Source: Bacteroidetes bacterium UBA7674 (lineage in GTDB: Bacteria > Bacteroidota > Bacteroidia > Chitinophagales > Chitinophagaceae). From it: a stretch of 64,000 nucleotides of DNA. The translations under genes were made by a program, and so were the position numbers. The notes below the pieces were generated by a model that was not told where the DNA came from, did no database searches, and was given only the letters and a program-made list of their open reading frames with translations. Below, piece by piece: positions 16,114 to 25,800 of the stretch. Where the stretch lies: positions 192,189 to 256,188 of the forward strand of contig DLHG01000015.1 in NCBI GenBank assembly GCA_002483105.1. The letters run 5' to 3'. The first letter of the stretch is position 1; every line of letters begins with the position of its first letter.

Positions 16114-16512
16114 TTAATTGTTCAATGCGCCCTGGTTAACCCAGGCAGTTATCTTATTAATGTTACAATCAGAAAGTTTACTCATACCCTGCGGCATTGG
16201 GCTGAAGCCTGTCGCATGATTGATTACGCCCACTAACCTATTATTGGTCACCGCCAGCTTCAATCCTGCATAGCTGCTCATATCATAGCCACCTGCGATA
16301 ACACTGCTGTTATGGCAACTCGCCGTAGCGCAATATTGATCGGTAATCGGCTTGATATGAGTTGCATAGCTCATAGCTGCCGTATCACAGGTATTACCTC
16401 CGCCCGTTGGCTCAGGATAAAGCTGGTCTTCTTTGTCGTTATAACAACCTGCCAGGATCATTAGAGCCACAAGAGGAAGTAATGCTAGTTTAACCTTTGA
16501 TGTCAATTTCAT
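16114..16512 (-). CDS. Single-haem c-type cytochrome-like lipoprotein (CX4CH)
   Basis: I choose the ATG at 16512, since it gives a lipoprotein signal (MKLTSKVKLALLPLVALMILAGC) of normal form; an in-frame ATG at 16569 would add 19 residues in front. The 132-residue precursor is anchored at the LAGC cysteine. The only haem-like motif is CATASCH: four residues separate the cysteines, not two. A later MPQGMSKLSDCNINKI segment, with Met as possible sixth ligand, is shared with the next upstream gene. An electron-transfer or sensing role is inferred. Whether CX4CH is haem-loaded here is untested. Confidence 0.75.
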   Translation of the reverse strand: MKLTSKVKLALLPLVALMILAGCYNDKEDQLYPEPTGGGNTCDTAAMSYATHIKPITDQYCATASCHNSSVIAGGYDMSSYAGLKLAVTNNRLVGVINHATGFSPMPQGMSKLSDCNINKITAWVNQGALNN

Positions 16513-16569
16513 ACACTTAATATATGCAAACTTGTTGCCAGTTTTTAATAATTTATTTAACAAATTCAT

Positions 16570-17286
16570 CTAATTTTCCAGGGCTCCTGCTGCAATCCAC
16601 TTTTCCACCTGCCTGATCTTACAGTCGGATAGCTTAGAGGCCCCTTGCGGCATAAAGGAAAAGCCCGATTGATGTTTTATAGATCCTAACAGCCTGCCAT
16701 CCTGCACTACAGACGTTACGCCGGTGAATGTTGTGAGGTTCACACCATCATTTGCCAGGGTACTGTTGTGGCAGCCAACGCAATTCTGCTGAAGTATCGG
16801 TTTGATGCCGGTATTGTAAGTGATATTGTTTGTATCACAAAGTACCACACAGTTTGTTCCGTTCTGAGCCCCTTCATTTATCCAACGTTTGATAAGAGCT
16901 ATCTGTGCTTGTGGCAATGGAGGCATACCCTGCGGCATCCTTTTATCAATATCATCTTCAACCAGCGATTCGTATATATCACTGCCATTTGCATCAAAGG
17001 GCTTTATGCCATCGTTATCACCGGTGTTCATTATGTTGTTGTATCCATCAAGTATATAGCCCTCCTGGTGTGAAGCAGCATTGTGGCAACCACCCATGGC
17101 ACAATTAGAAAGAAAGATAGGTAGAATGTCTCTCTCAAAGCAAATACTCGTATCTACCGGTTGATTCGTAGTCGTATCATTAGTATTTACCGTAGGTACG
17201 GCCTGAAATGGCTCATGCTTACACGCTATTGTAAAACAAAAAACTACAGATACTAGTAAGGCGCACATCCAAATTCTCTTCATCAA
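16570..17286 (-). CDS. Double-domain c-type cytochrome-like lipoprotein
   Basis: Lipoprotein of 238 residues (MMKRIWMCALLVSVVFCFTIAC, acylation at the last cysteine). It contains two copies of the module seen in the next gene: residues about 45-140 with CAMGGCH (CX4CH) and 150-235 with CVGCH (normal CXXCH). Each module ends with a Met-rich stretch (MPQGMPPLPQAQIALIKRW, MPQGASKLSDCKIRQVEKW). This looks like an internal duplication, one copy keeping the unusual haem motif. It sits between an OB-fold protein (3-base gap) and the single-module lipoprotein. An electron relay at the inner face of the outer membrane is a reasonable guess. Confidence 0.78.
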   Translation of the reverse strand: MMKRIWMCALLVSVVFCFTIACKHEPFQAVPTVNTNDTTTNQPVDTSICFERDILPIFLSNCAMGGCHNAASHQEGYILDGYNNIMNTGDNDGIKPFDANGSDIYESLVEDDIDKRMPQGMPPLPQAQIALIKRWINEGAQNGTNCVVLCDTNNITYNTGIKPILQQNCVGCHNSTLANDGVNLTTFTGVTSVVQDGRLLGSIKHQSGFSFMPQGASKLSDCKIRQVEKWIAAGALEN

Positions 17287-17289
17287 TTC

Positions 17290-17697
17290 CTATTTAATAA
17301 CACATCCTGTAAGGGAAACTCCCATCACATTACCTGAACAAAAGCCGGAAACAGTAATTGTTTTACCTTCCGATACATCTGTCGCCTTATCTCTCATACT
17401 ACATACCACCGGCATCATCGGGTCGCCTGTTTCCAGTATTACCGTATTTCCGCCTTCCTGGTTAGCTTCTATGCTGTTCACAACACCCGTCACTTCCAGC
17501 GCTTTGTTCAGATACGACTCATTGGCTTTTGTCTCATCTTCTGAAAACTCTTTTGCCAGTTGCGTTGCAGAAATTGTAAGCCCTTGCACCTCTTCTATTT
17601 GTTTCGGCGCTTTATTCCATATCCTGTAGCCGGCTATAGCTCCTATAGACCCAAGAATGAGGATAGTTACTATTATATATCTTGCTTTTCTGTTCAT
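17290..17697 (-). CDS. Membrane-anchored OB-fold (tRNA_anti-like) protein
   Basis: I start at the ATG at 17697 (MNRKARYIIVTILILGSIGAIAGYRIW), which gives a single N-terminal membrane helix; an earlier in-frame start at 17739 is less natural and overlaps the promoter. Residues 30-135 form one small beta-barrel domain (ALEVTGVVNSIEA, NTVILETGD, KTITVSGFCSG) like the tRNA_anti-like OB-fold family (PF12869). Two cysteines (VVCSM and TGCVIK) could form a disulfide outside the membrane. First gene after an internal promoter and four bases or fewer from the cytochrome gene. Known members have no assigned function. Confidence 0.75.
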   Translation of the reverse strand: MNRKARYIIVTILILGSIGAIAGYRIWNKAPKQIEEVQGLTISATQLAKEFSEDETKANESYLNKALEVTGVVNSIEANQEGGNTVILETGDPMMPVVCSMRDKATDVSEGKTITVSGFCSGNVMGVSLTGCVIK

Positions 17698-17724
17698 TCC
17701 TATTGAAAATACAATATTCAGATT

Positions 17725-17752
17725 CAAAAATACAGCCATCAGAGCCTTGCAA
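17725..17752 (-). promoter_or_regulatory. Internal promoter for the OB-fold/cytochrome/YceI/DUF5777 genes
   Basis: On the minus strand TTG (17752-17750) and TATTTTTG (17732-17725) are 17 bases apart, fitting the Bacteroidota consensus. Transcription would start near 17718, about 20 bases before the OB-fold ATG. It separates the five structural genes from the kinase-regulator genes. Confidence 0.6.
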
Positions 17753-17805
17753 CGTACAATTATATGACGAAACGGGAAATTAGCAGGATGAGGACTAATA
17801 GATAG

Positions 17806-18558
17806 TTACAATTCACCAGCCAGCCACAACTTGAACTGGGCGGCCCGCTCCGAACTAACTACGGGCTGCTCCTTTACCGGCGGCTTCAGCGTTACTATTA
17901 CCCTTGCCTTGCTGTATGTTTTCATTTCATCTATAGCTTTCAGGCTGATGATATACTGACGGTTGATGCGAAAAAAATGCTCCGGGTCCAGCATATTTTC
18001 CAGTGAATCAAGGTTATTGTCCATAGGATAAGTACGGCCTTCGGCAGTGCGGGCGTACGTAGCCTTGCTTTCACTAAAGCAATACGAAATGTCTTCTACG
18101 CTCAGCGTTTTAATGTGCTCGCCAAAACGGATAACAAAACGCTTTTTGTATTCAGCATTGACCGGCTCTTGTACTTCTACATCTTTAGATGAATGGAAGA
18201 AGGTGCGAAATTTATCCAGCTTCTGAAAAGCAGTCTGCAACTCATCTTTTTTCACGGGCTTCAGCAGGTAATCAATTCCTGATGTCTTAAAGGCTTCCAT
18301 TACATATTCATCAAAAGCGGTAGTGAAAATAATAGGACAATCAATTTTGACCAGTTTCACCAGGTCGAAAGCAGAGCCATCAGCCAAATGAATATCCATC
18401 AACACGACATCTGGCATGGGATTGGAGGCAAACCACGACTGAGCCGCACTGATGCTATCAAGGTGTGCAATAACTTCAGAACCGGGAATTGATTCAAGTA
18501 CTAATTTTTTCAACTTGTTGAACGCCGGTATTTCGTCTTCTACTATCAGTATATTCAT
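17806..18558 (-). CDS. LytTR-type response regulator
   Basis: Cytoplasmic regulator of 250 residues: receiver domain 1-120 with acidic residues near D8, the phospho-acceptor D55 in VVLMDIHLADG and the switch lysine in YLLKPVKKDEL; LytTR DNA-binding domain from about 145 to the end (RFVIRFGEHIKTLSVEDI, HFFRINRQYIISLKAID). The gene starts four bases inside the end of the sensor kinase gene (ATGA-type overlap), so the two are translationally coupled and form one system. The nearest candidate target is the internal promoter 50-120 bases downstream of its stop. Confidence 0.95.
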   Translation of the reverse strand: MNILIVEDEIPAFNKLKKLVLESIPGSEVIAHLDSISAAQSWFASNPMPDVVLMDIHLADGSAFDLVKLVKIDCPIIFTTAFDEYVMEAFKTSGIDYLLKPVKKDELQTAFQKLDKFRTFFHSSKDVEVQEPVNAEYKKRFVIRFGEHIKTLSVEDISYCFSESKATYARTAEGRTYPMDNNLDSLENMLDPEHFFRINRQYIISLKAIDEMKTYSKARVIVTLKPPVKEQPVVSSERAAQFKLWLAGEL

Positions 18559-21398
18559 AACAATGGCAATGATACAATATATTGGTTATCAGAAATTTTA
18601 TGAACGATCTGTTTCTTAGTGATCAGGGCGTAACGCCGCTGAATATTGGGTAATCCAAGCCCCTCACCCTCCTCTTTCGTGATCTTGGGACGTAAGTCGT
18701 TTTTCACAGTAACGTGTTCCTCATCTGCGTAAATATAAATAACGAGTGGTTCACTTCTGGAAACAACATTGTGCTTTATGGCATTCTCAACTAGTATCTG
18801 CAGGGCGAGCGGTATTACTTTTTTCGTTTCCAGTATTTTTTCAGGGATAGTAACATTTAGCTGAAGAGCCTGCCCGAAGCGCGTTTGCTGAATGTACATA
18901 TAATTACGGATGATCTCCATCTCGTCTGCAAGCTTGATAAGGTCCATGTTCTTATAAGACAGTACGGCACGGTACAGATCTGAAAGCTGCTCGGTGTAAT
19001 CCACTGCCTTTCCGGCATCTTCTTCTATCAGAGCGCTTAGTGTATTGAGACTATTGAACAGAAAATGCGGATTTACCTGGCTCTTTAGATGTTCGTACTC
19101 AAAACGCATCCGCTCTTCCTGCAAGCGGTTTACTTTCCTGAGGTTTTTCTCTCTGAAGTGTATATACAGGTACAACAAGCCAAACACCACAACTATAGCC
19201 AGGATCAAAAACCAGGGCGACTTCCAGAAAGGTGCATCTATTGAAAAGGAATAAACAGATTCCTTCACCGCTCCAAAGTCCTTGTCCAGGGAGGCTTGCA
19301 CTATGAATTTGAATTTCCCTGCCGGCAGTTGAGAGTATGTTATCGCCTCATCATCGGTATGTATCCATTCATTGTTATACCCTTTTAATTTATAGCGGTA
19401 ATGCAGGCGTTCTACATTAGAATAACTGATCCCTTCGAAGTGGAAAGTGAGCTGGTTCTCATCATACCCAAAATCAGTACGGTTATCATTCAGCGGTCGG
19501 AAGAACAGTCGCACTTCATTTATATATACATCCGGACGCAGATCCACCTTATTCTGTAAATTGGTAAAAATGAGCAAGCCCTTATCGAAAGGGACATACA
19601 TATTCCCGGAAGCATCCTTCGCCACACAATTCAAAACAGAAGATATACTCTCTACATCCAGGTTAGTTTTCTTATTGAACTTCCGGAACAGGTGGCTTTC
19701 AGGAAACCATTCATCAATGCCCTTTTGTGTTACTACTAACGTCTGCCCGGTACTGTTGGTTGCCACAGAAGTTATACTCATATCCTGCAGTCCATTAAGT
19801 ATCGTAAATTGCTCCCATTTTTTACCATCGTATCGAAATACGCCCTTATCAGGTGTACCTGCCCATATATTCCCCTTGGTATCTGCTGCAATGCTATACA
19901 CCACCTTTGCCGTCATGCCATCAGCGCTATCCCAATTATAGTATTTCCTGCCATCATACATAGTAACACCTGCCCCATCTGTAGCAAACCATAATCTTCC
20001 TTTCTTATCATTATATATCTGGTACACATAGTCGCTGCCCACACCACTCGCCTTATTATGATGCGTTTTTACGAACATCTTTCCTTCCGCATCATTTATG
20101 TCCAGCTCATCTACCCCATTGAGACTGGCAACCCACATCCTGCTTTTGAAAGTAGCAATACTTAGGATATGTCCATCACGTAAACTCTCTATCTCTTCTA
20201 TGCGCTCCAATACTTTATTATAATGCCACAGTCCTTTACCGAATGTACCTATCCATATACCACCACCTGTACCATGTGTGTACATACAGGTAATGTCGGC
20301 AGGCAGCATCGCTTCACGCACCGGTGAAGCAGTGTCACGTTTTAGCTGCATAGACAGTAATTCTCTTTGTTGCCCGAGCCATAATTTATTATCCCCGCTA
20401 CAGACCATTGCAGTCACAGTACTAAAAAAGTATGGAGCCTGTGCTATTGTATAAGCGGCGTGTTCGACTGTCACTATAGCTAAGCCCTCATTGGTAGCAC
20501 ACCATATATTGCCTGATTTGATACGTAATAACTTCCTTATCTTCTTACCTGCAAAATGATATGGCCTTACGTTGACGGAGTCTTTAAAATCCAGATGCAG
20601 CAAAAACCCTGTTTCCGTTACAGCCCATGCTTCATTGCCTGAAATAGGATAAATATCATTTACCTGCCCCCACTTCCAGGTGCTTTTACAAGTGAGCAAG
20701 TCTGTCAGTTTATCTTTGTCAAATGTCAACCGGGCAACACCGCCTTCATTGGTACCGATCCAAAAAGCGCCGTAATTAACGGCCTTTACAACGTTCACAA
20801 TGTTATCGGGCAGGCCCTGCTGCGTACCATATTTTTTTATTGATACTTTCCCATTGATAAAATCGATCTTGCTAATACCATTGTCTGTACCGGCAAGCAC
20901 TGTGTTATTTCCACCCTTGGCTACTTCATACACGAAGTTGTCTGAAAGGCCGTGACTGTCATTAATGCGATAGTATCGCCCTTGTGTAAACAGGAATACC
21001 CCCTCCTCCGTAGCAAGCCACAGTAAACCCTTGCCCCTGGAACTGATATTCCTGATACGAGTTCCAGGACCTCTATTCACAGCATTTACCTTTACTATCT
21101 TTTCACCAATCACCCTGCCCAGGTAACCACCGGCATGACCAACATAAACATCATTGCCGATCGCAGCAATTGAGGTGACTGTTTGTTTTATGCTGTCGCT
21201 CATCATAGAGAAAGTACGCCCATTAAACCTATATACGCCTTCATCCGTCCCTACATACAAATAACCATTTGCTGCCTCCGCTATAGCATTGACATTTACC
21301 GGTGTTTGCGTTTCATTCACCCAGAAGTCACGGCTAAAAGGGCTTTGCGCTTGTGCACTCAGCGATAGTAATAACAATATGCCAAGCAGTATCCGCAT
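18555..21398 (-). CDS. Two-component sensor: beta-propeller, Y_Y_Y domain, LytS-type histidine kinase
   Basis: Inner-membrane sensor of 947 residues. The signal sequence (MRILLGILLLLSLSAQAQ) is followed by about 600 residues of propeller repeats (GYLYVGTDEGVYRFNGRTF, GLLWLATEEGVF, GNIWAGTPDKGVFRYDGK), a Y_Y_Y domain (LHYRYKLKGYNNEWIH), one membrane helix (WFLILAIVVVFGLLYLYIHF) and a LytS-type His_kinase domain with QVNPHFLFNSLNTL, the histidine being the phosphorylation site, then an ATPase domain (LVENAIKHN, GEGLGLPNI). Unlike hybrid SusR-type sensors of Bacteroides it lacks a fused receiver and AraC domain; the LytTR regulator is separate. The ligand of the periplasmic propeller is unknown. 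Confidence 0.95.
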   Translation of the reverse strand: MRILLGILLLLSLSAQAQSPFSRDFWVNETQTPVNVNAIAEAANGYLYVGTDEGVYRFNGRTFSMMSDSIKQTVTSIAAIGNDVYVGHAGGYLGRVIGEKIVKVNAVNRGPGTRIRNISSRGKGLLWLATEEGVFLFTQGRYYRINDSHGLSDNFVYEVAKGGNNTVLAGTDNGISKIDFINGKVSIKKYGTQQGLPDNIVNVVKAVNYGAFWIGTNEGGVARLTFDKDKLTDLLTCKSTWKWGQVNDIYPISGNEAWAVTETGFLLHLDFKDSVNVRPYHFAGKKIRKLLRIKSGNIWCATNEGLAIVTVEHAAYTIAQAPYFFSTVTAMVCSGDNKLWLGQQRELLSMQLKRDTASPVREAMLPADITCMYTHGTGGGIWIGTFGKGLWHYNKVLERIEEIESLRDGHILSIATFKSRMWVASLNGVDELDINDAEGKMFVKTHHNKASGVGSDYVYQIYNDKKGRLWFATDGAGVTMYDGRKYYNWDSADGMTAKVVYSIAADTKGNIWAGTPDKGVFRYDGKKWEQFTILNGLQDMSITSVATNSTGQTLVVTQKGIDEWFPESHLFRKFNKKTNLDVESISSVLNCVAKDASGNMYVPFDKGLLIFTNLQNKVDLRPDVYINEVRLFFRPLNDNRTDFGYDENQLTFHFEGISYSNVERLHYRYKLKGYNNEWIHTDDEAITYSQLPAGKFKFIVQASLDKDFGAVKESVYSFSIDAPFWKSPWFLILAIVVVFGLLYLYIHFREKNLRKVNRLQEERMRFEYEHLKSQVNPHFLFNSLNTLSALIEEDAGKAVDYTEQLSDLYRAVLSYKNMDLIKLADEMEIIRNYMYIQQTRFGQALQLNVTIPEKILETKKVIPLALQILVENAIKHNVVSRSEPLVIYIYADEEHVTVKNDLRPKITKEEGEGLGLPNIQRRYALITKKQIVHKISDNQYIVSLPLL

Positions 21399-21399
21399 A

Positions 21400-21948
21400 T
21401 TATTTCACAGGTTTTAGATCGGCAGTGATAGCAACCTGAATTTCCGGAGCCAGTTTCTCGCTGACCACACGGGGTATCTTAATATCATGATCAGATAAAA
21501 TGACAGTGAAGTTTGACTTTATCTTCATAGTACCGCTCTTAATAGTGATCTCCGATTTGATGATACGTTCTTTTTCTATACCGTGAATATTGAGTTTACC
21601 TTTAGCCCTTACTGTATATACGCCATCTTTGGTATAGTCTATATCCTCTATTACTTTTCCCCTGAAGCTTGCCTCGGGGAAAATATTGCTCTCCATGTAG
21701 TTCTCATTAAAGTGCTCTTTTTGCAAGGGGCTGTTAAAACCCATAAAAGTGGGAATACCTACTTTAAAGGCGAACGCCTTTTTGCTGATATCTACCACAC
21801 CCTTCACATTAGCGGATTCCGCACTGATGAGCTCCTGCGGAGCTTCAGAGTGAAAGCTGATCTTCCCTCTCTTCACCTCATATATCTGTTGGGAGAACCC
21901 ATCAGTACCCCAACACAGGCAAATAAGCAATAAACAGAAAAGCCGCAT
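21400..21948 (-). CDS. YceI-family protein, first gene of the cluster
   Basis: Protein of 182 residues with a signal peptide (MRLFCLLLICLCWGTDGFSQ) and YceI features: RGKISFHSEAPQELISAES, FNENYMESNIFPEASFRG, GKLNIHGIEKER. It is about one third identical by eye to the YceI protein at the far end of the cluster. One base separates its stop from the kinase start codon, so it is very probably cotranscribed with the sensor. A lipid-binding periplasmic protein encoded with a sensor could act as the ligand carrier for the propeller, but nothing in the sequence shows contact. Confidence 0.9.
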   Translation of the reverse strand: MRLFCLLLICLCWGTDGFSQQIYEVKRGKISFHSEAPQELISAESANVKGVVDISKKAFAFKVGIPTFMGFNSPLQKEHFNENYMESNIFPEASFRGKVIEDIDYTKDGVYTVRAKGKLNIHGIEKERIIKSEITIKSGTMKIKSNFTVILSDHDIKIPRVVSEKLAPEIQVAITADLKPVK

Positions 21949-21974
21949 ATACCCGTAAAAATAAGGAAATGCCT

Positions 21975-21991
21975 TATCTTAAAATAAGATA
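21975..21991. promoter_or_regulatory. Inverted repeat in the divergent YceI/DUF4294 spacer
   Basis: TATCTTA and TAAGATA flank aaa, a 17-base inverted repeat 27 bases upstream of the YceI ATG. Possible operator or chance AT palindrome; no matching regulator known. Confidence 0.3.
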
Positions 21992-22037
21992 TAAACAGGA
22001 ACACTACTGTTTTGGTACAGATATTGTAATACTGTGT

Positions 22038-22628
22038 ATGGATATGAAAAAACTCATAACAGTCGCGGCTTTCACTATCTGCCTTTTAACACAGGCAGGT
22101 AAAGCTTTGGCTCAAGACGTATTGGACACTGTCTATACTGCACACCTGGAAGAAGTGGTTATTAATGAAAAGTGGGGTAATGACACCGCCCGCTACCGTT
22201 ATAACCAGCTGAAATACTATGTGAAGTCAATACTGCCTTATGTAAATGCTTCCAGCAAGCTTTTTAATGAGATAAATGCAAAAGCCAACGAACCCGGCAT
22301 CAGCAAGAGCGAAAAGAAGAAATTTATAGCAACGCGTGAAGAAGCATTGAGGGCACAGTTTGAAGACAAAGTAAAGGGACTCAACAAGACCCAGGGGGCA
22401 CTACTGATGAAGCTGATAGCCCGCCAGACAGGTGCAAATGTCTATAAGATATTAGATGAGTTCAAAAATCCGCTCACTGCTATGAAATGGCAGACCTGGG
22501 CACGGGTAAACGGTTTTAACCTCAACCGTAAATATCATCCCGAGGAAGAACAAATGCTGGAACAGGTAATGGAAAGCCTGGGATACCCTCTACCCGCACT
22601 GTACAACACTTCCGCAGCCAAACTATAA
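22038..22628 (+). CDS. DUF4294-family secreted protein
   Basis: Protein of 196 residues. The ATG at 22038 (or the one at 22044) opens a signal peptide (MKKLITVAAFTICLLTQAGKALAQ); the track upstream to 21969 is leader. The core RYNQLKYYVKSILPYVNASSKLFNEINA, then LMKLIARQTGANVYKILDEFKNPLTAMKWQTWARVNGFNLNRKYHPEEE is diagnostic of DUF4294, a Bacteroidota family of unknown function, mostly helical. It is followed by a strong terminator, so it is monocistronic and divergent from the YceI-kinase genes. Confidence 0.87.
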   Translation: MDMKKLITVAAFTICLLTQAGKALAQDVLDTVYTAHLEEVVINEKWGNDTARYRYNQLKYYVKSILPYVNASSKLFNEINAKANEPGISKSEKKKFIATREEALRAQFEDKVKGLNKTQGALLMKLIARQTGANVYKILDEFKNPLTAMKWQTWARVNGFNLNRKYHPEEEQMLEQVMESLGYPLPALYNTSAAKL

Positions 22629-22650
22629 GTATTATAAGCCATTTACACTG

Positions 22651-22680
22651 AAAGCCTTGCAAATAGCAGGGCTTTTTTAT
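22651..22680 (+). terminator. Terminator after the DUF4294 gene
   Basis: Arms aaagccttgc and gcagggcttt (one G-T pair) around aaata, then tttttat. Confidence 0.85.
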
Positions 22681-22698
22681 ATATTGTAATATTTAGTT

Positions 22699-22742
22699 TA
22701 ACAAAATATTTGGTTAACGCTAACAAAACATTTGGTTAAGCG
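22699..22742. repeat. Tandem 22-bp direct repeat upstream of the SprB-repeat adhesin
   Basis: Two adjacent 22-base units, taacaaaatatttggttaac+gc and taacaaaacatttggttaag+cg, differ at only three to four positions. They lie 72-115 bases upstream of the adhesin ATG, where a regulator could bind to two sites on the same helix face (two turns apart). Confidence 0.6.
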
Positions 22743-22803
22743 ATTGTTTACAGCCACTATCGGAGAGTAATATTATATTTTATTACGCATGCTAAATATA
22801 GAG

Positions 22804-22809
22804 AGGAGG
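22804..22809 (+). promoter_or_regulatory. Shine-Dalgarno AGGAGG before the adhesin gene
   Basis: AGGAGG sits four bases before ATG 22814. Such a perfect sequence is unusual here, because Bacteroidota genes generally lack Shine-Dalgarno motifs and none of the neighbours has one. Confidence 0.55.
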
Positions 22810-22813
22810 GCTT

Positions 22814-25800
22814 ATGCATGTATTGAAATCTACTTTACTTACACTTACGGTTTTATTTTTTTCATATAGCTCAAGAGCGCAACAACTCTTTTGCCCTGAA
22901 AATTCCGGATTCGAATATGGCAATTTTAGTAACTGGCTTTTATACACCGGAAGCTGTTGCCCGATTGTTGCGAACAACCTGACGGGGCCATTGCCCAACA
23001 GGCATGTGATCACCAATGGCGGTGTTGACCCTTATGGGTTCTTCCCTGCAGTAGCGCCAGGCGGCGGCAACCATTCGATGAAACTGGGTAATGACAATGT
23101 AAACTCCCAGGCAGAAAAAGCACGTTTCTATGTACAGGTACCGGCGGGTAACAACAACTATAGCCTGATATACAGGTATGCAGTTGTGTTCGAAGACCCG
23201 GGGCATCTACCACAAGAACAACCAAGATTTGAAGTTGTTGCCTACGATTCTGCCACCAACCAGATATTACCCTGCGCACATTTTGTATATGTAGCAGGTC
23301 CTACCATACCCGGTTTCCTTGAGTCAACGATAGCAGATAGTGTATGGTATAAGACATGGACAACTGCAACACTTGACCTATCGGGCTGGGAAGGACACAC
23401 GATACGCGTAGAGTTTTCTACCGGCGACTGTGACCTCGGCGCGCACTTTGGGTATGGCTATGTGGATATGAGTTGCGGACTCTTCCAGGTAGCAGGAAAC
23501 GCATGTGGCTCTACAACCACTACGTTTACCGCCCCTCCCGGTTTTGAGTTTTATACCTGGTATGACTCCAGCTTCAGCACCATTGTAGGTTCAGGACAAG
23601 TTGTGACTATCAATACTCCACCCAATACTTCTACTTACCAGGTCATACTCACACCATACAGCGGATATGGTTGCCCGGATACACTTACTACAACTCTTGC
23701 TATCTCTAATATTCAACTGACTGCCAGTAACGATACGCTTGTTTGCTATGGCAGCACAGTACCGTTGCAATCTAATGCGCTCGGCAACATGGCGCCGTTT
23801 ACCTACAACTGGACGCCATCTACGGGGCTTAGCTGTACTAACTGTCCTAACCCAGTCCTTACGGCCACTACTTCAGCCAACTATGTTGTAACCGTTACTG
23901 ACACCAGCGGTTGTACAAGGATGGACACTGTACACGTAGAAGTAAGCCCTGCTACAACGATCAACCTCACACCACAAAATGTGAACTGTAATAATGCCAA
24001 CAACGGTAGTATCACGGCAGGCATATCCGGTAGCGGACCTTTTACTTACAGTTGGAACACGGGGCAAACTACACAGTCCATAAGCGGATTGAGCCCCGGC
24101 ACTTATACACTCACTGTTATTAATAGTCTCGGTTGTCCGCAAACGGCAAGTGCGACTATTACACAGCCTCAGGTATTGTCGGTTTCGCTATCGAGTACAC
24201 CTGCAAGTTGTAACGGATTGGCAAACGGCACGGCTACGGCTACTGTAACAGGGGGTACAGCACCATACACCTATAGCTGGAACACAGGACAAACAACAGC
24301 GTTTATTTCCGGCCTGGGTGCAGGCCCTAAAACTGTAACGGTGACTGATGCACACGGATGTATCACTTCCGGAACCGTGAACATAGTACAACCCACAGTA
24401 CTGGCTACCATTACCAATATCACACATGCTTATTGTAGCAATCTGCCAATAGGAAGCGCTACGGTATCTGCCAGCGGAGGCACACCACCCTATACTTATA
24501 GTTGGAATACCATACCGGTGCAAACAACGCCAACTGCCAACAACCTGGGCAACGGCACATACATCGTAACGGTTACAGACGTGAACGGCTGTATGGACAC
24601 AGCTCACGCTACGGTGATACAAACACCGGGATTATCTATCACTCCTTCATCTACTAATGTTATTTGTAACGGCCAGGGCAATGGTACGGCAAGTGTTGTA
24701 GCCAACAATGGCGTATCCCCCTTTACCTACACCTGGAGCAACGGACAAACAACTTCTTCAGTCAGCGGTCTTTCACCCGGTATATATACCGTTAACGTAA
24801 GTGATAATACAGGCTGTAATTCAAATGCAACTTTCAATATCACACAACCTTCAGTACTGAATGCGTTACTGGCAAATGTGAATAATGTTTCCTGCTTCGG
24901 CCTTGGTAATGGTAATGCTACCGTTGCTGTACTGGGTGGTTCCCCGGGATATACTTACCAATGGAACACAATTCCTGTACAAACAACACCACAGGCGAGC
25001 AACCTGCAACCGGGTACCTATACTGTAACAGTTACAGATACGCACGGCTGTATTGATACCGCACAAGCAACGATACAACAACCTACTCCACTGACTGTAG
25101 CTATTAATAATCCTACCAATGCAACCTGTGGGTTACCAAACGGCTCTGCTACCGCAACACCAACAGGTGGCACAGGACCTTATACTTACTCATGGAGTAC
25201 TACCCCTGTGCAAACAGGTAGCACTGCCAACAATCTCAACGGTGGCACTTATACCGTAACAGTGACAGACAGTAAAGGCTGCATTGCTACAGCTTCTGTT
25301 ACGATCACACAAACTCCTGCAGTATTTGTTACTACACAAATGGTAAACATCAGTTGCCACGGAATGAATGATGGTAGTGTTACAGCGACTATATCAGGTG
25401 GAACGCAACCTACTACTTATACATGGAGCAACGGGCAAACAGGCCTTACCCAAAGTCCGCTTTCCGCAGGTAACTATACCATTATTGTGACAGATAATAT
25501 TGGTTGCCATGACATAGCAGTTGCCAATATCTCACAGCCTCCGGTACTTGTGACCAATATTGCCAATGTAGAAAACATTAAATGCTATGGCGACCAGAAC
25601 GGCTCAATATCTGTTACTGCCAGCGGTGGTACTGCACCATACAATTATTCGTGGAACAATGGCGGCACCGGTGCTAACCCAAACAATTTAGATACAGGTA
25701 CATTCACCGTCATCATAACTGATGCCCACGGTTGCGCAGATACACAGACAGCGCACATTAGCCAGCCACCACAAATACTGATAGCTGCGAATGCACTTAC

